Shown piece after piece: positions 51,497 through 60,746 of a stretch of 64,000 nt of DNA (position 1 is its first letter; each line of letters starts with the position of its first letter). Source of the DNA: Flagellimonas beolgyonensis (GTDB lineage: Bacteria; Bacteroidota; Bacteroidia; Flavobacteriales; Flavobacteriaceae); assembly GCF_003992615.1 (NCBI RefSeq), contig NZ_RZMY01000017.1:596-64595 (forward strand). Direction: 5' to 3'. Under the pieces are notes generated by a model. The model was not told where the DNA came from. It did not search any database and worked only from the letters and a program-made list of their open reading frames with translations. The position numbers and the translations under genes are program-made.

Positions 51497-52513
51497 TTAT
51501 TCCAAAACGGAATAATCACCAATACTTATGGATTCAAAATTTCCATTGAATACCACATGGTTACCGATCATGGCATTATCCAAGTTGGCATTATATATTT
51601 TACTGTTCCCTTGGATCAAGCTGTTTTTGACCGTGCAATTCTCCAATACGGTATTATCGCCCACTGAAACATATGGGCCAACCGTTGTATTTTTCAGCAC
51701 CACGTTTTCCCCGATGAAACAGGGTTCGATGATATTTGCGTTCTCTTGTTGTACCGAAGAAGAAATCATATTTTCTCCCTCTTGCTCCAAAAAGCCCAAC
51801 ATACGCTGATTTGTTTCCACGGTCACGTTTTTGTTCCCACAATCCATCCACTCACTCACCTTACCTGGTACAAATTTCATGCCCTTTTCCATCATTCGTT
51901 TGATACCATCATTAATTTGGTATTCGCCTCCGTTGGTGATGTCATTGTCCAGGACATGTTGCAGCTCATCTTTTAGCACCCCAACGTCCTTAAAGTAATA
52001 AATACCGATAACGGCAAGGTCGGAAATGAACTCCTTCGGCTTTTCTACCAACTCGACGATATGATTGTCCCCATTGAGCTTCACCACACCATAGGCTTCA
52101 GGCCGTTCCACTTGTTTTACCCAGATAACACTGTCCGCTGACTTATCAAGGTCGAAATCGGCCCGGATCAAGGTATCGGCATATGCAATTACCGCGGGGC
52201 CGCTCAACGACTCTTTCGCACTCATGATGGCGTGTCCGGTGCCCAATGGCAAATCTTGTCGGTATATAGATCCCTTAGCGCCTAACTCATTGGCCAGGTC
52301 CATCAGACTTTCAACTACATCATCCCCAAAAAATGCGGGGTCTCCTAAAATAAAGGCAACTTCCTCGATGGGTTCGCCCAACACTTTGGCAATATCGCTG
52401 ACCAATCGGTGTACGATGGGTTTACCAGCTACCGGAATCAGTGGTTTGGGAACTGTTAATGTGTGTGGTCTTAATCGGGAACCCCTTCCCGCCATAGGGA
52501 CAATTATCTTCAT
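51497..52513 (-). CDS. Sugar nucleotidyltransferase with left-handed beta-helix tail
   Basis: The 338-residue protein has an N-terminal nucleotidyltransferase domain with the signature VPMAGRGSRLRPHTLTVPKPLIPVAGKP (residues 5-32) and the metal-binding ADTL. The C-terminal 80 residues form hexapeptide-type repeats (PCFIGENVVLKNTTVGPYVSVGDNTVLENCTV). It resembles glucose-1-phosphate thymidylyl- or uridylyltransferases that make activated sugars for surface glycans. Exact sugar and base are not certain. It lies between dut and the TPR gene. Confidence 0.9.
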   Translation of the reverse strand: MKIIVPMAGRGSRLRPHTLTVPKPLIPVAGKPIVHRLVSDIAKVLGEPIEEVAFILGDPAFFGDDVVESLMDLANELGAKGSIYRQDLPLGTGHAIMSAKESLSGPAVIAYADTLIRADFDLDKSADSVIWVKQVERPEAYGVVKLNGDNHIVELVEKPKEFISDLAVIGIYYFKDVGVLKDELQHVLDNDITNGGEYQINDGIKRMMEKGMKFVPGKVSEWMDCGNKNVTVETNQRMLGFLEQEGENMISSSVQQENANIIEPCFIGENVVLKNTTVGPYVSVGDNTVLENCTVKNSLIQGNSKIYNANLDNAMIGNHVVFNGNFESISIGDYSVLE

Positions 52514-52544
52514 TTTTTACTAGTATCGTTATTAGTGTTTGTTT

Positions 52545-52979
52545 TTATTTGGTACCCGTACTGCCAAATCCGCCGGCTCCCCTATCGGTATCCGAAAGGG
52601 ATGCGACCTCGACCCATTCGGCGCGTTCGTGTTTGGCTATCACCATTTGGGCGATGCGTTCGCCGTTTTCCACAACAAATTCATCGGAAGACATATTGGC
52701 CAAAATCACACCGACCTCTCCACGATAATCGGCATCGATAGTACCCGGTGCATTTAAAACGGTGATGCCTTTTTTGGCCGCCAAGCCGCTCCGTGGGCGC
52801 ACTTGGGCTTCATAGCCAATGGGCAATTCCATGTAAATACCAGTTGGGATGATAGCTCTTTCCAAAGGTTTTAAAACAATGGGTTTATCCAAATTTGCCC
52901 TAAGATCCATCCCGGCCGAAGCCAAGGTTTCATAGTGTGGCAATGCATGCCCAGACTTGTTTATGATCTTAATTTCCAC
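52545..52979 (-). CDS. dut: dUTP diphosphatase
   Basis: The trimeric enzyme converts dUTP to dUMP, keeping uracil out of DNA. The five motifs are present: SAGMDLRAN (I), [12 protein letters not shown] (II), [16 protein letters not shown] (III), GERIAQMVI (IV) and [11 protein letters not shown] (V). I start at a GTG at 52979 ([17 protein letters not shown]), giving 144 residues, because it matches the usual N-terminus; a TTG three codons upstream is possible. Its start overlaps the end of the flippase gene by 11 bases. Confidence 0.94.
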   Translation of the reverse strand: MEIKIINKSGHALPHYETLASAGMDLRANLDKPIVLKPLERAIIPTGIYMELPIGYEAQVRPRSGLAAKKGITVLNAPGTIDADYRGEVGVILANMSSDEFVVENGERIAQMVIAKHERAEWVEVASLSDTDRGAGGFGSTGTK

Positions 52980-54438
52980 GTTTAACAAAAATGCTTTTTA
53001 GATTATCGCCTTCCATCTTATATACTAACCCCAAAAATACTAAAAGTAGTATGCTGCCGGCTATTAAATTTCTATTAAAAACATAGAAGGAAAGCGTTGA
53101 AAACAGGATGGATACGGAAAGATAAAATAGGATCTTCCGCATGTTGTAGGGCACTGGGTAATACTTTCTTCCAAAATAATAGGAAAGTAGCATCATACTA
53201 CCATAAGCGGCCAGTGTGGCCAGTGCCGAGGCCATATAGCCAATTTTTGGAATGAACGCAATGTTAATGGTCAAGGTGATTATGGCCCCAATGGATGAGA
53301 TGTATGCCCCGAACTTGGTCTGGTCCGTTACCTTGTACCAAACGGACAGATTGTGGTAGATGCCCAAACAAAAACTGCCCAAAAGGATGATGGGGACCAC
53401 ATTCAAGGCTTCCCAATACACTGGATTATGGAGCAACAATTTGCCCAACACATCGATAAAGACAATAACCCCCAAAAGAATGATACTGCCCAAAATGACA
53501 AAATAATTGGTGATTTGGGCATAGGTCCTTTCGGGTTTTTCAGAATTGGCATGGCTAAAGAAAAACGGTTCCACACCCATGCGAAACGCTGTGCCAAACA
53601 GCGTCATGAATAAGGCCAGTTTATAGCATGCCCCATACTTCCCCACTTCGGTTTCGGCAATGTCCGACGGCAATATTTGGGTCAGCAGGATCTTGTCCAA
53701 CACCTCGTTAATGGTAAAGGCAATACCGGCTATCATTACTGGTCCGGCATACTTCATCATCTGCTTCCACAGCTTCGAATCGAATGTATAGGATGCCTTG
53801 AAATAACCAGGCAACAAGATCAAGAGGGTAATACCACTGGCAATCACATTGGAAATCAATACATAATGGATTTCCCAATTGGGCCTGTAGATGGATGCCA
53901 TTAGAACGGATTCAGCATTTTCTGCCAATTCGGGCAAAATCAGCAGGAAAAACACATTGAATCCAAGGTTGATCGCCACATTCACCGTTTTCAAAACGGC
54001 ATAGCGCATGGGTTTTTCATTCGCCCTCAATAAGGCAAACGGAATAATGACCAAGGCATCCAAGACCAATATGTAGGTGGTGAATTTCAGGTAATCCGGA
54101 TTGATATCGGTTACCGAGGACAACCATTGTTTAACGGAAAGGGCGAAAATCAAAAAACCAACCGAAGTGGCCAATAAGGAAATCAACGAAGTGGAAACTA
54201 CTTTGGCCTTATCTTCACTTTTATGATAGAACCTAAAAAACGCGGTTTCCATGCCATACGCCAAGAACACATTGAAAATGGCTATCCATGCATAAATATT
54301 GGTATACTGGCCATAGCCCGATGCATTTTCAAATACCGAAGTGTACAGCGGCAATAGGAAGAATGAAATGACCCTCGGCAATACCGTGGCCAATCCATAG
54401 ATAAAAGTCTGTTTAAATAGCCTTTTTAACGGGTTCAA
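52969..54438 (-). CDS. Polysaccharide flippase (MOP/Wzx-like)
   Basis: The 489-residue membrane protein has about 14 hydrophobic segments and the N-terminal family pattern [29 protein letters not shown]. It belongs to the polysaccharide export MOP superfamily that flips lipid-linked oligosaccharides across the inner membrane. The start codon is a TTG at 54438 ([11 protein letters not shown]), as no ATG fits. It is first in the seven-gene run ending with the aldo/keto reductase. Confidence 0.9.
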   Translation of the reverse strand: MNPLKRLFKQTFIYGLATVLPRVISFFLLPLYTSVFENASGYGQYTNIYAWIAIFNVFLAYGMETAFFRFYHKSEDKAKVVSTSLISLLATSVGFLIFALSVKQWLSSVTDINPDYLKFTTYILVLDALVIIPFALLRANEKPMRYAVLKTVNVAINLGFNVFFLLILPELAENAESVLMASIYRPNWEIHYVLISNVIASGITLLILLPGYFKASYTFDSKLWKQMMKYAGPVMIAGIAFTINEVLDKILLTQILPSDIAETEVGKYGACYKLALFMTLFGTAFRMGVEPFFFSHANSEKPERTYAQITNYFVILGSIILLGVIVFIDVLGKLLLHNPVYWEALNVVPIILLGSFCLGIYHNLSVWYKVTDQTKFGAYISSIGAIITLTINIAFIPKIGYMASALATLAAYGSMMLLSYYFGRKYYPVPYNMRKILFYLSVSILFSTLSFYVFNRNLIAGSILLLVFLGLVYKMEGDNLKSIFVKRGN

Positions 54439-54514
54439 TAGGTGCGTGTTCTTTTAATGCCCCTGTTAGGCGGCTACAAGTTACACAAAAGCCCTTAGTC
54501 CCAATAGGTGCACA

Positions 54515-54545
54515 AACAAAAAGGCCACCTAAAGGTGGCCTTTTC
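54515..54545 (-). terminator. Bidirectional-type terminator after atpG
   Basis: AAGGCCACC (54521-54529) pairs with GGTGGCCTT (54534-54542) around TAAA, with A and T runs on the two sides. On the minus strand it follows atpG by 20 bases and separates the atp operon from the flippase gene. Confidence 0.93.
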
Positions 54546-54563
54546 TATAATATCTTGTTTTGA

Positions 54564-55424
54564 TTACCCGTTCAAAGCCTCAGCTCCACCAACAATTTCC
54601 AAAATTTCGTTGGTAATGGCTGCCTGGCGTGCCTTGTTGTAGGAAAGGGTCAATTGCGCCTTAAGATCCTTGGCGTTATCAGTGGCCTTGTGCATTGCCG
54701 TCATACGTGCACCATGCTCACTGGCAAAGGAATCTCGAATGGCCTTGAACAATTGTGTTTTAAGCGATTTTGGAATCAACTGCTGTACAATTTCCAACTT
54801 GGAGGGCTCAAAAATGTAATCTCCAGCGGTTGCAGTATCGCCTTCCATGGCAACAATCGGCAAAAATTGCTCGGTCATTACAATTTGGGTCGCGGCATTT
54901 TTGAACTTGTTGTACACCAAATCAATCTTATCATAGTTGCCCGAAGTGAATTGCTCCATCAAGTACTCGGCAATTTCGGCAACATTGTCGAAGGTCAAAT
55001 CATCAAAGATGCCATTGTGATTGGAAACGATGGTGTTCTTTTTACGAAGAATGTCATTTCCTTTCTTGCCAATGGTCACAAAATCCACTTGCTTTCCTGC
55101 ATAGGTATCGGCAACCAACATATTGCTCTGCTTGATGATGTTGGTGTTGAAAGCCCCACAAAGGCCCCGGTTCGAGGTAATGGCAACCACCAATACCTTT
55201 TTAACCGGTCTGCTCATTGCAAATTCACTACCGCCATCGCCTTCCAAACTGGCACTCAACCCTTGCAAAAGTTCAGTGAGTTTGTCCGCATACGGGCGCA
55301 TGGCCGTGATGGCATCCTGGGCTTTTTTCAACTTTGCAGCAGACACCATTTTCATGGCACTGGTAATCTGCATTGTTGATCCGATGGATGAAATCCTATT
55401 CCGTATTTCCTTTAGATTCGCCAT
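54564..55424 (-). CDS. atpG: F1Fo ATP synthase gamma subunit
   Basis: The 286-residue subunit forms the central rotor shaft. The N-terminal coiled coil MANLKEIRNRISSIGSTMQITSAMKMVSAAKLKKAQ and the C-terminal HGARMTAMHKATDNAKDLKAQLTLSYNKARQAAITNEILEIVGGAEAL are both typical. It is last of the operon; no atpD or atpC follows, as is usual in Bacteroidota, where these lie elsewhere. Confidence 0.97.
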   Translation of the reverse strand: MANLKEIRNRISSIGSTMQITSAMKMVSAAKLKKAQDAITAMRPYADKLTELLQGLSASLEGDGGSEFAMSRPVKKVLVVAITSNRGLCGAFNTNIIKQSNMLVADTYAGKQVDFVTIGKKGNDILRKKNTIVSNHNGIFDDLTFDNVAEIAEYLMEQFTSGNYDKIDLVYNKFKNAATQIVMTEQFLPIVAMEGDTATAGDYIFEPSKLEIVQQLIPKSLKTQLFKAIRDSFASEHGARMTAMHKATDNAKDLKAQLTLSYNKARQAAITNEILEIVGGAEALNG

Positions 55425-55504
55425 ATAATTTTAGTAACCAGGTTCTAGTAGTTAGTATGGAGTTCGTGTTCATTTACCCTATACTAACCACTAAATACTT
55501 TAGA
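55425..55504. repeat. CTAACTA-type simple-repeat tract between atpA and atpG
   Basis: The 80-base gap is composed of degenerate CTAGTAGTTAGTA and ACTAACCACTAAATACTTTAG words, like the tracts at 105-160 and 4251-4325. It is the largest gap within the F1 genes. No promoter or terminator is evident. Confidence 0.65.
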
Positions 55505-57085
55505 CTAATTTTTGTACTTACTTGAAAGATCTTTACAAACCGCAGTCAATGTATCAGCAACCTCATCGGTCAACTTACCGGCCTTAAGGGCATCCAGTAC
55601 ATCTCTGTGCTTGGCATTCAAGAACTCCAAGAAATCCTTTTCAAATTCTTTTACCTTGTTCACGGGAACATCCCTCAACAAGTTTTTGGAACCGGCAAAG
55701 ATGATGGCTACCTGATCTTCCACGGTGTAAGGGTCGTTTTGACCTTGTTTCAAAATCTCCACGTTTCTTCGTCCTTTTTCGATCACGTTCAAGGTAGCGG
55801 CATCCAAATCGGAACCGAACTTGGCAAATGCTTCCAATTCACGGAACTGGGCTTGGTCCAATTTCAAGGTACCGGCCACTTTTTTCATGGACTTGATCTG
55901 CGCGGAACCACCCACACGAGATACGGAGATACCCACGTTGATCGCCGGACGTACACCTTGGTTGAACAAATCCTGCTCCAAGAAGATCTGACCATCGGTA
56001 ATGGAGATCACGTTGGTTGGGATATAGGCAGAAACGTCACCTGCTTGGGTTTCAATGATCGGCAATGCGGTCAAAGATCCTCCTCCTTTTACTTTGGACT
56101 TCAAAGATTCAGGAAGGTCGTTCATGTTTTTTGCAATATCGTCATCGGCGATGACCTTGGCAGCACGCTCCAACAATCTGGAGTGCAAGTAGAAAACGTC
56201 ACCAGGGTACGCTTCACGTCCCGGTGGTCTTCTCAACAACAAGGACACCTCACGATACGCCACGGCCTGTTTGGACAAATCATCATAGATGATCAAGGCT
56301 GGACGACCTGTATCCCTAAAATACTCCCCGATGGCAGCACCGGCAAAGGGAGCATATACCTGCATTGGGGCAGGATCGGATGCGTTTGCAGCAACAATGG
56401 TAGTATAGGCCAAAGCGCCTTTGTCTTCCAATGTCTTGGCGATGGCAGCCACTGTTGATGCCTTTTGTCCTACGGCAACGTAGATACAGTACACAGGCTC
56501 ACCAGCGTCAAAAAATTCTTTTTGGTTCAGGATGGTATCGATACAAACCGTGGTCTTACCTGTTTGCTTGTCACCGATTACCAACTCCCGTTGTCCACGA
56601 CCGATTGGGATCATAGCATCTACTGCCTTGATACCAGTTTGCAATGGTTCGTTTACAGGCTGTCTGAAGATTACCCCAGGCGCCTTTCTTTCCAATGGCA
56701 TTTCAACGGTTTCGCCAGCGATAGGTCCTTTACCGTCGATGGGAGTTCCCAAGGTGTCGATAACACGACCAACAATTCCTTCACCAACGTTGATGGATGC
56801 GATACGTTCCGTTCTTTTAACGGTAGCACCTTCCACGATTTCTTTGGTTGGGCCCAACAATACCACACCAACGTTGTCTTCTTCAAGGTTCAAAACGATT
56901 CCCTGCATGCCGCCATCAAACTCCACCAACTCCCCGTACTGGGCATTGGCAAGTCCATAGACACGGGCAATACCGTCACCTACCTGTAATACGGTACCTA
57001 CTTCGTCCAACGAAGCGGTCGCTTCGAAACCTGATAACTGTTTTTTCAAAATTGCTGATACCTCAGCGGCTTTTACTCCTGCCAT
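55505..57085 (-). CDS. atpA: F1Fo ATP synthase alpha subunit
   Basis: The 526-residue subunit has the Walker [10 protein letters not shown] (residues 171-179), the [29 protein letters not shown] signature and the regulatory arginine region [18 protein letters not shown]. It forms the alpha-beta hexamer with AtpD, which is not encoded here. It follows atpH by 2 bases. Confidence 0.98.
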   Translation of the reverse strand: MAGVKAAEVSAILKKQLSGFEATASLDEVGTVLQVGDGIARVYGLANAQYGELVEFDGGMQGIVLNLEEDNVGVVLLGPTKEIVEGATVKRTERIASINVGEGIVGRVIDTLGTPIDGKGPIAGETVEMPLERKAPGVIFRQPVNEPLQTGIKAVDAMIPIGRGQRELVIGDKQTGKTTVCIDTILNQKEFFDAGEPVYCIYVAVGQKASTVAAIAKTLEDKGALAYTTIVAANASDPAPMQVYAPFAGAAIGEYFRDTGRPALIIYDDLSKQAVAYREVSLLLRRPPGREAYPGDVFYLHSRLLERAAKVIADDDIAKNMNDLPESLKSKVKGGGSLTALPIIETQAGDVSAYIPTNVISITDGQIFLEQDLFNQGVRPAINVGISVSRVGGSAQIKSMKKVAGTLKLDQAQFRELEAFAKFGSDLDAATLNVIEKGRRNVEILKQGQNDPYTVEDQVAIIFAGSKNLLRDVPVNKVKEFEKDFLEFLNAKHRDVLDALKAGKLTDEVADTLTAVCKDLSSKYKN

Positions 57086-57087
57086 TT

Positions 57088-57627
57088 TTATAGACTATTT
57101 GTAAATTCTCTTTTTAATCCGTTCAATTTGTTAGCGATGCTCGCATCGTATTGGGTGTCGCCCACGCGAAGCACAAAACCGCCCAAAATGCTTTCGTCGA
57201 TCTTGTTTTCCAGGGTTACTTTTTTTCCGGTTACCTTGGTCACTTGGTCCAACAGCTTCTTTTCCAATTCGGGGGTCAAAGGAACTGCCGTGGTTACATA
57301 GGCCACTTCCTCGCCCTTCATCTTTTCATATTGAATGATGTACTTATAGGCCACTTCCTGCAACATGGCAATCCGCTTGTTGTCCAACAGGGTCTGCACG
57401 AGGCCTTTTGTGATCTCATCGTAACCCTTGAAGACTTCCAACAAAACATTTTTCTTAAGCTCAGCTTTGATAACAGGGCTCTCCAACAGTCCCTGAAGCT
57501 CTTTGTTCCCAGAAAGTGTATCGGCAATGGAACGCATGTCCTTTTCCACGGCCTCGGCCGCTTTCTTTTCCACTGCGTAGTCCAATGTTGCCTTTGCGTA
57601 GCGTATGGCTGCCCTGTTCCCGTTCAT
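57088..57627 (-). CDS. atpH: F1Fo ATP synthase delta subunit
   Basis: The 179-residue subunit links the stator stalk to the F1 head. It shows the family start [28 protein letters not shown] and the C-terminal [30 protein letters not shown]. It lies 4 bases after atpF and 2 before atpA. Confidence 0.96.
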   Translation of the reverse strand: MNGNRAAIRYAKATLDYAVEKKAAEAVEKDMRSIADTLSGNKELQGLLESPVIKAELKKNVLLEVFKGYDEITKGLVQTLLDNKRIAMLQEVAYKYIIQYEKMKGEEVAYVTTAVPLTPELEKKLLDQVTKVTGKKVTLENKIDESILGGFVLRVGDTQYDASIANKLNGLKREFTNSL

Positions 57628-57631
57628 GCCC

Positions 57632-58132
57632 TTAGTTCAATTTAATATCACCCAACATATCGTCAACCATTTTCAGTTGCTTTTTTTTGTCGGATAGTTC
57701 TTCCTTGATCACTTTTTCGGCAATCTCTAAAGAAAGGCTTGCCACTTGGGCCTTGATATCGGCCACAGCTGCCTTTTTCTCCGCTTCGATGGCGGCTTGG
57801 GCCTGTTTGATCATTTTATCGCCTTCGGTCTGTGCTTGTGCTTTGGCCTCGGAAACAATGCCTTCCTTGATTTCGCGAGCCTCCTTCAACATGGCATCGC
57901 GCTCTGCCCTAGCTTCTTTCAACAGTTTTTCACTATCGGCGGTAACGTTTTGCATTTCCTTTTTGGCAGCCTCTGCTGCTTCAAGGGCATCCTTGATCCC
58001 TTCTTCTCTTTTTTCAACAGCATTGAGGATGGGTTTCCATGCGAACTTGCGCAACAAAAGCAATAGCCCAATGAAAAGCACCAATTGCCATACGAACAAA
58101 CCAAGTGAAAACTGTTCTAGTAACTTCTCCAT
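57632..58132 (-). CDS. atpF: F1Fo ATP synthase b subunit
   Basis: The 166-residue stator subunit has an N-terminal membrane helix (LGLFVWQLVLFIGLLLLLRKFAWKPIL) and a long charged coiled coil. It follows atpE after 94 bases that contain a strong hairpin. Confidence 0.97.
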   Translation of the reverse strand: MEKLLEQFSLGLFVWQLVLFIGLLLLLRKFAWKPILNAVEKREEGIKDALEAAEAAKKEMQNVTADSEKLLKEARAERDAMLKEAREIKEGIVSEAKAQAQTEGDKMIKQAQAAIEAEKKAAVADIKAQVASLSLEIAEKVIKEELSDKKKQLKMVDDMLGDIKLN

Positions 58133-58173
58133 TTATCTTGAATATTTAAAGTCTTTTAGTACTATACCATTTT

Positions 58174-58211
58174 AAATGAAGGGCCATAGCCAACCGCTAT
58201 GGCCTTCATTT
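58174..58211 (-). promoter_or_regulatory. Strong intercistronic hairpin between atpE and atpF
   Basis: Left arm 58174-58190 and right arm 58196-58211 pair over 16 base pairs with one bulged G and a five-base loop (core GGCCATAGC / GCTATGGCC). On the minus strand it lies 15 bases after the atpE stop and is followed only by TTCATTTAAAA-like sequence, so it is at most a leaky terminator. It may protect the 3' end of atpE message and so raise c-subunit supply relative to the other subunits. Confidence 0.8.
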
Positions 58212-58226
58212 TTGTTTTTCCGGTAA

Positions 58227-58418
58227 TTACGCTGCAAATAGAGCGGCGAAACCGATACCTTCAATAAGAGCGGCAGCGATCAACATGGCAGTTTGGATCT
58301 TACCAGAAGCTTCAGGTTGACGGGCAATGGCTTCCATTGCCTGACCACCGATTCTACCGATACCCAATCCTGCTCCGATTACGATCAAACCAGCACCTAC
58401 GATGTTTGGAATTGTCAT
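58227..58418 (-). CDS. atpE: F1Fo ATP synthase c subunit
   Basis: The 63-residue proteolipid has two membrane helices joined by the loop ARQPE (residues 32-36). The proton-binding carboxylate is E53 in ALIEGIGFAAL. Nothing near it suggests sodium binding. Many copies form the rotor ring, so it is needed in excess over other subunits. Confidence 0.97.
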   Translation of the reverse strand: MTIPNIVGAGLIVIGAGLGIGRIGGQAMEAIARQPEASGKIQTAMLIAAALIEGIGFAALFAA

Positions 58419-58449
58419 GATATATGTATTTAAATATTAAACGTTCTAA

Positions 58450-59589
58450 TTAATGATGATCTTCTTCCACTGCCATTCCAAAATAAAGGGCAGACAGCAT
58501 GGTGAAAATATAAGCCTGCAATGCTGCCACCAACAATTCCAACAAGGAAAGTGCAAAGGCCAAAGCAAACGATAATGGACTTCCGATCCAGTTCTTAAAA
58601 ATGAACATGAGTCCGATGATACTCATCAATACTACGTGGCCCGCCGTAATGTTGGCATACAAACGAATCATCAACGAAAAAGGTTTGATGAAGGTTCCCA
58701 ACAATTCGATAGGGGCCAAAATGATTTTCATGGGAACGGGGACGCCTGGCATCCAAAAAATGTGTTTCCAGTAATTCTTGTTTCCGGAAAATGTTGTTAT
58801 AAAATAGGTGATCAAAGCCAAGGCAAAGGTCACGGCAATATTGTTGGTCACGTTCACGCCAAGTGGGGTCAGACCCAATAGGTTGATGATCCACACAAAG
58901 AAGAAAACGGTCAACAAATAGCTCATGTACTTTTTGTACTTGTGCTCCCCAATATTGGGCACAGCGATTTCATCGCGAACAAAAACCACCAAGGGCTCCA
59001 AAACACGACCCAATCCTTTGGGCAAATGGCTCTTTTTGTAATTGTTCGCCACGGAGCGGAACATCAAGAACATCAACAAGCCAACCAATGCAATAAAAAC
59101 CACGTTTTTGGTAATTGAGAAATCCAAGGGCTTTTCGTTGGTAGGATGTGCCTCCTCAACCACCAAATTTTCGCCAAAGGCATCCTCAGTGTGGGTGTCC
59201 TCATCATGATGGGCGCCAAAATTAATGGTACCCTCGGAATCGGTCTTGTAAATTTTATTGTGGTAAAGTGCATAATAGCTACCATCGACTTCGGCAACGG
59301 CTTCTCCGTGCTCGAATTTAGAAGAGGAGAAAACCTTCAACCCATTGTCCCAAAGAATCACGGGCAATGGAAACCCAATGTATTTGTGCTCACCTTCATC
59401 CGTAGTGTATGAAAACAAAGTGAAGTCATACGAATCCAAAAGGTGGTGATCGATATATTCCTTTATTTCGGTCTTAAGATCATGGGCGCCAGTTTCGTGG
59501 GCTTCTTCCTCATGGCCTTGGGCCGATACAAATCCCGTTGTCAATATGAAAACGGCAACAAAAATTTTACTTAAAAACGAATATCGCAT
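58450..59589 (-). CDS. atpB: F1Fo ATP synthase a subunit with long exported N-terminal region
   Basis: The 379-residue subunit begins with a signal peptide (MRYSFLSKIFVAVFILTTGFVSAQ). About 150 residues follow that are rich in His, Glu and Asp (HEEEAHETGAHD, AHHDEDTHTED), before the usual membrane core. The core keeps the essential arginine in PFSLMIRLYANITAGHV and ends ELLVAALQAYIFTMLSALYF. Such long a-subunits are typical of Bacteroidota. I start at the ATG at 59589, 34 bases after a promoter box, which excludes the longer frame. Confidence 0.96.
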   Translation of the reverse strand: MRYSFLSKIFVAVFILTTGFVSAQGHEEEAHETGAHDLKTEIKEYIDHHLLDSYDFTLFSYTTDEGEHKYIGFPLPVILWDNGLKVFSSSKFEHGEAVAEVDGSYYALYHNKIYKTDSEGTINFGAHHDEDTHTEDAFGENLVVEEAHPTNEKPLDFSITKNVVFIALVGLLMFLMFRSVANNYKKSHLPKGLGRVLEPLVVFVRDEIAVPNIGEHKYKKYMSYLLTVFFFVWIINLLGLTPLGVNVTNNIAVTFALALITYFITTFSGNKNYWKHIFWMPGVPVPMKIILAPIELLGTFIKPFSLMIRLYANITAGHVVLMSIIGLMFIFKNWIGSPLSFALAFALSLLELLVAALQAYIFTMLSALYFGMAVEEDHH

Positions 59590-59622
59590 ATCACTGCAAC
59601 TAAGGGTCCTGAAAAATTGGTG

Positions 59623-59630
59623 CAAAAATA
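59623..59630 (-). promoter_or_regulatory. Internal promoter box TATTTTTG before atpB
   Basis: The minus strand reads TATTTTTG, an exact TAnnTTTG match, with a TTTT-rich -33 region about 20 bases upstream. It would allow atpBEFHAG to be transcribed independently of the genes ahead. Confidence 0.62.
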
Positions 59631-59705
59631 CATTGCTCCGTTAAAAGAAAAAAGCTTTTTGTAGTAATATTTCCCAGTTTGATTTTTTTACGAGATTTTA
59701 AGGCT

Positions 59706-60098
59706 TTATTCCACAGTATTAAGCAGTTTCACCAAAAAAAAGGTCTCAATAAAGAGGGAAAATAGATAGGGAACGAAAAAAGCCAGAAACTCGATACGGT
59801 CAAGAACGCCATCCCGGTGATAGCCGGGATACATAAAAATGAAAAATAGCACGAACTTCAGCAGGCTTCCACCCAAAAAAAAGAAGCCCAAAAGGTCGCG
59901 ATACTTGTTTCGGAAGCTATAAATGGAAAAGAAGACCATGGAGGCCATCACCAAATTGAGCAGGTAGCTTTTCACCAACTGATGGCCAAAGGGCTCAAAA
60001 CCTTGATGCTCCAAAACCCAGGCATGGCCGAAGAAAAGCAGCGCCAATCCCAATACGATCAAAACAATAAAAAAAATAGGGAACGATTTGATGTTCAA
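59706..60098 (-). CDS. Small four-helix membrane protein linked to ATP synthase (DUF6168-like)
   Basis: The 130-residue protein has four membrane segments (FFIVLIVLGLALLFFGHAWV, LVMASMVFFSIYS, GFFFLGGSLLKFVLFFIFMYPG, FLAFFVPYLFSLFIETFFLV). It sits where atpI is found in other bacteria and may help assemble or supply the c-ring; this is inference. The start is a TTG at 60098 that overlaps the atpZ stop codon in TTGA, so translation is coupled. The frame continues upstream without a suitable start. Confidence 0.75.
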   Translation of the reverse strand: MNIKSFPIFFIVLIVLGLALLFFGHAWVLEHQGFEPFGHQLVKSYLLNLVMASMVFFSIYSFRNKYRDLLGFFFLGGSLLKFVLFFIFMYPGYHRDGVLDRIEFLAFFVPYLFSLFIETFFLVKLLNTVE

Positions 60099-60325
60099 TT
60101 TTGAATCTTTTTCAATTGCTGAAGCACCAAATATATGGAAATGGCAACACCCAATAAGGTGCAAATGGGCATGAAAATCTTTTCGGTCCCAAAATGCCCA
60201 TCGAGCCATTTTCCCCCTTGCACCGATAAATAAATAACAACGCCCATTTGTATGGCCGAACCAGACAAACGGGCTGCAGTATTCAATGTGTTTTTTAAGT
60301 CCTTACGAGGCTTTTGCTGGCTCAT
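60095..60325 (-). CDS. AtpZ/AtpI-family membrane protein
   Basis: The 76-residue protein has the AtpZ pattern LNTAARLSGSAIQMGVVIYLSVQGGKWLDGHFGTEKIFMPICTLLGVAISIYLVL, with two membrane helices. AtpZ/AtpI proteins assist ATP synthase assembly and may aid Mg uptake. I start at the ATG at 60325 (MSQQKPRKDLKN). This overlaps the bactofilin gene end by 23 bases. Confidence 0.88.
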   Translation of the reverse strand: MSQQKPRKDLKNTLNTAARLSGSAIQMGVVIYLSVQGGKWLDGHFGTEKIFMPICTLLGVAISIYLVLQQLKKIQN

Positions 60326-60725
60326 TGCTCTTGGTCTCCATTTTTGGAGAAGAAACCACTGAAGCGCCCTTGCCCATGGTACAGGCAGCGTTAAAGGTTG
60401 CTCCCGGCTCCACGGCCAATTTGGATACACTTACGGTACCTTCGATCACGGCGGAGGCCTTTAGTGCAAGCAGGTCGGTCACCATAAGTTCACCATTGAA
60501 TTTTCCTTCAATGTCGGCATTCACGCATTCAACTTTTCCTTTGATGTAGCCATCCTTGCCGATCACCACTTTTCCGGAAGTTTTAACGTTGCCTTCCAGT
60601 TTGCCGTCGATTCTAAAGTCCGCTTCGGAAGTGATATCTCCCTTTATCTTCGTGTTCTTCTCTATTCTGTTGGGTTGTCCGCCAAATTCATTCATAGGTC
60701 GTGGTTTTTTGTTGTCAGAAAACAT
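60303..60725 (-). CDS. Bactofilin (polymer-forming cytoskeletal protein)
   Basis: The 140-residue protein has one bactofilin domain of right-handed beta-helix type (residues 20-105: NRIEKNTKIKGDITSEADFRIDGKLEGNVKTSGKVVIGKDGYIKGKVECVNADIEGKFNGEL), with short flexible ends. Bactofilins polymerise without nucleotides and organise envelope or morphogenesis proteins. It begins 21 bases after sprE/porW and overlaps atpZ. Confidence 0.94.
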   Translation of the reverse strand: MFSDNKKPRPMNEFGGQPNRIEKNTKIKGDITSEADFRIDGKLEGNVKTSGKVVIGKDGYIKGKVECVNADIEGKFNGELMVTDLLALKASAVIEGTVSVSKLAVEPGATFNAACTMGKGASVVSSPKMETKSNEPAKAS

Positions 60726-60746
60726 TGTGTTCTAGGGTTTTGGGGT

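Noticed and set aside
55607-56458. Open frame of 283 codons on the plus strand opposite atpA
   Set aside because: Antisense to atpA; it reflects codon bias of the real gene.
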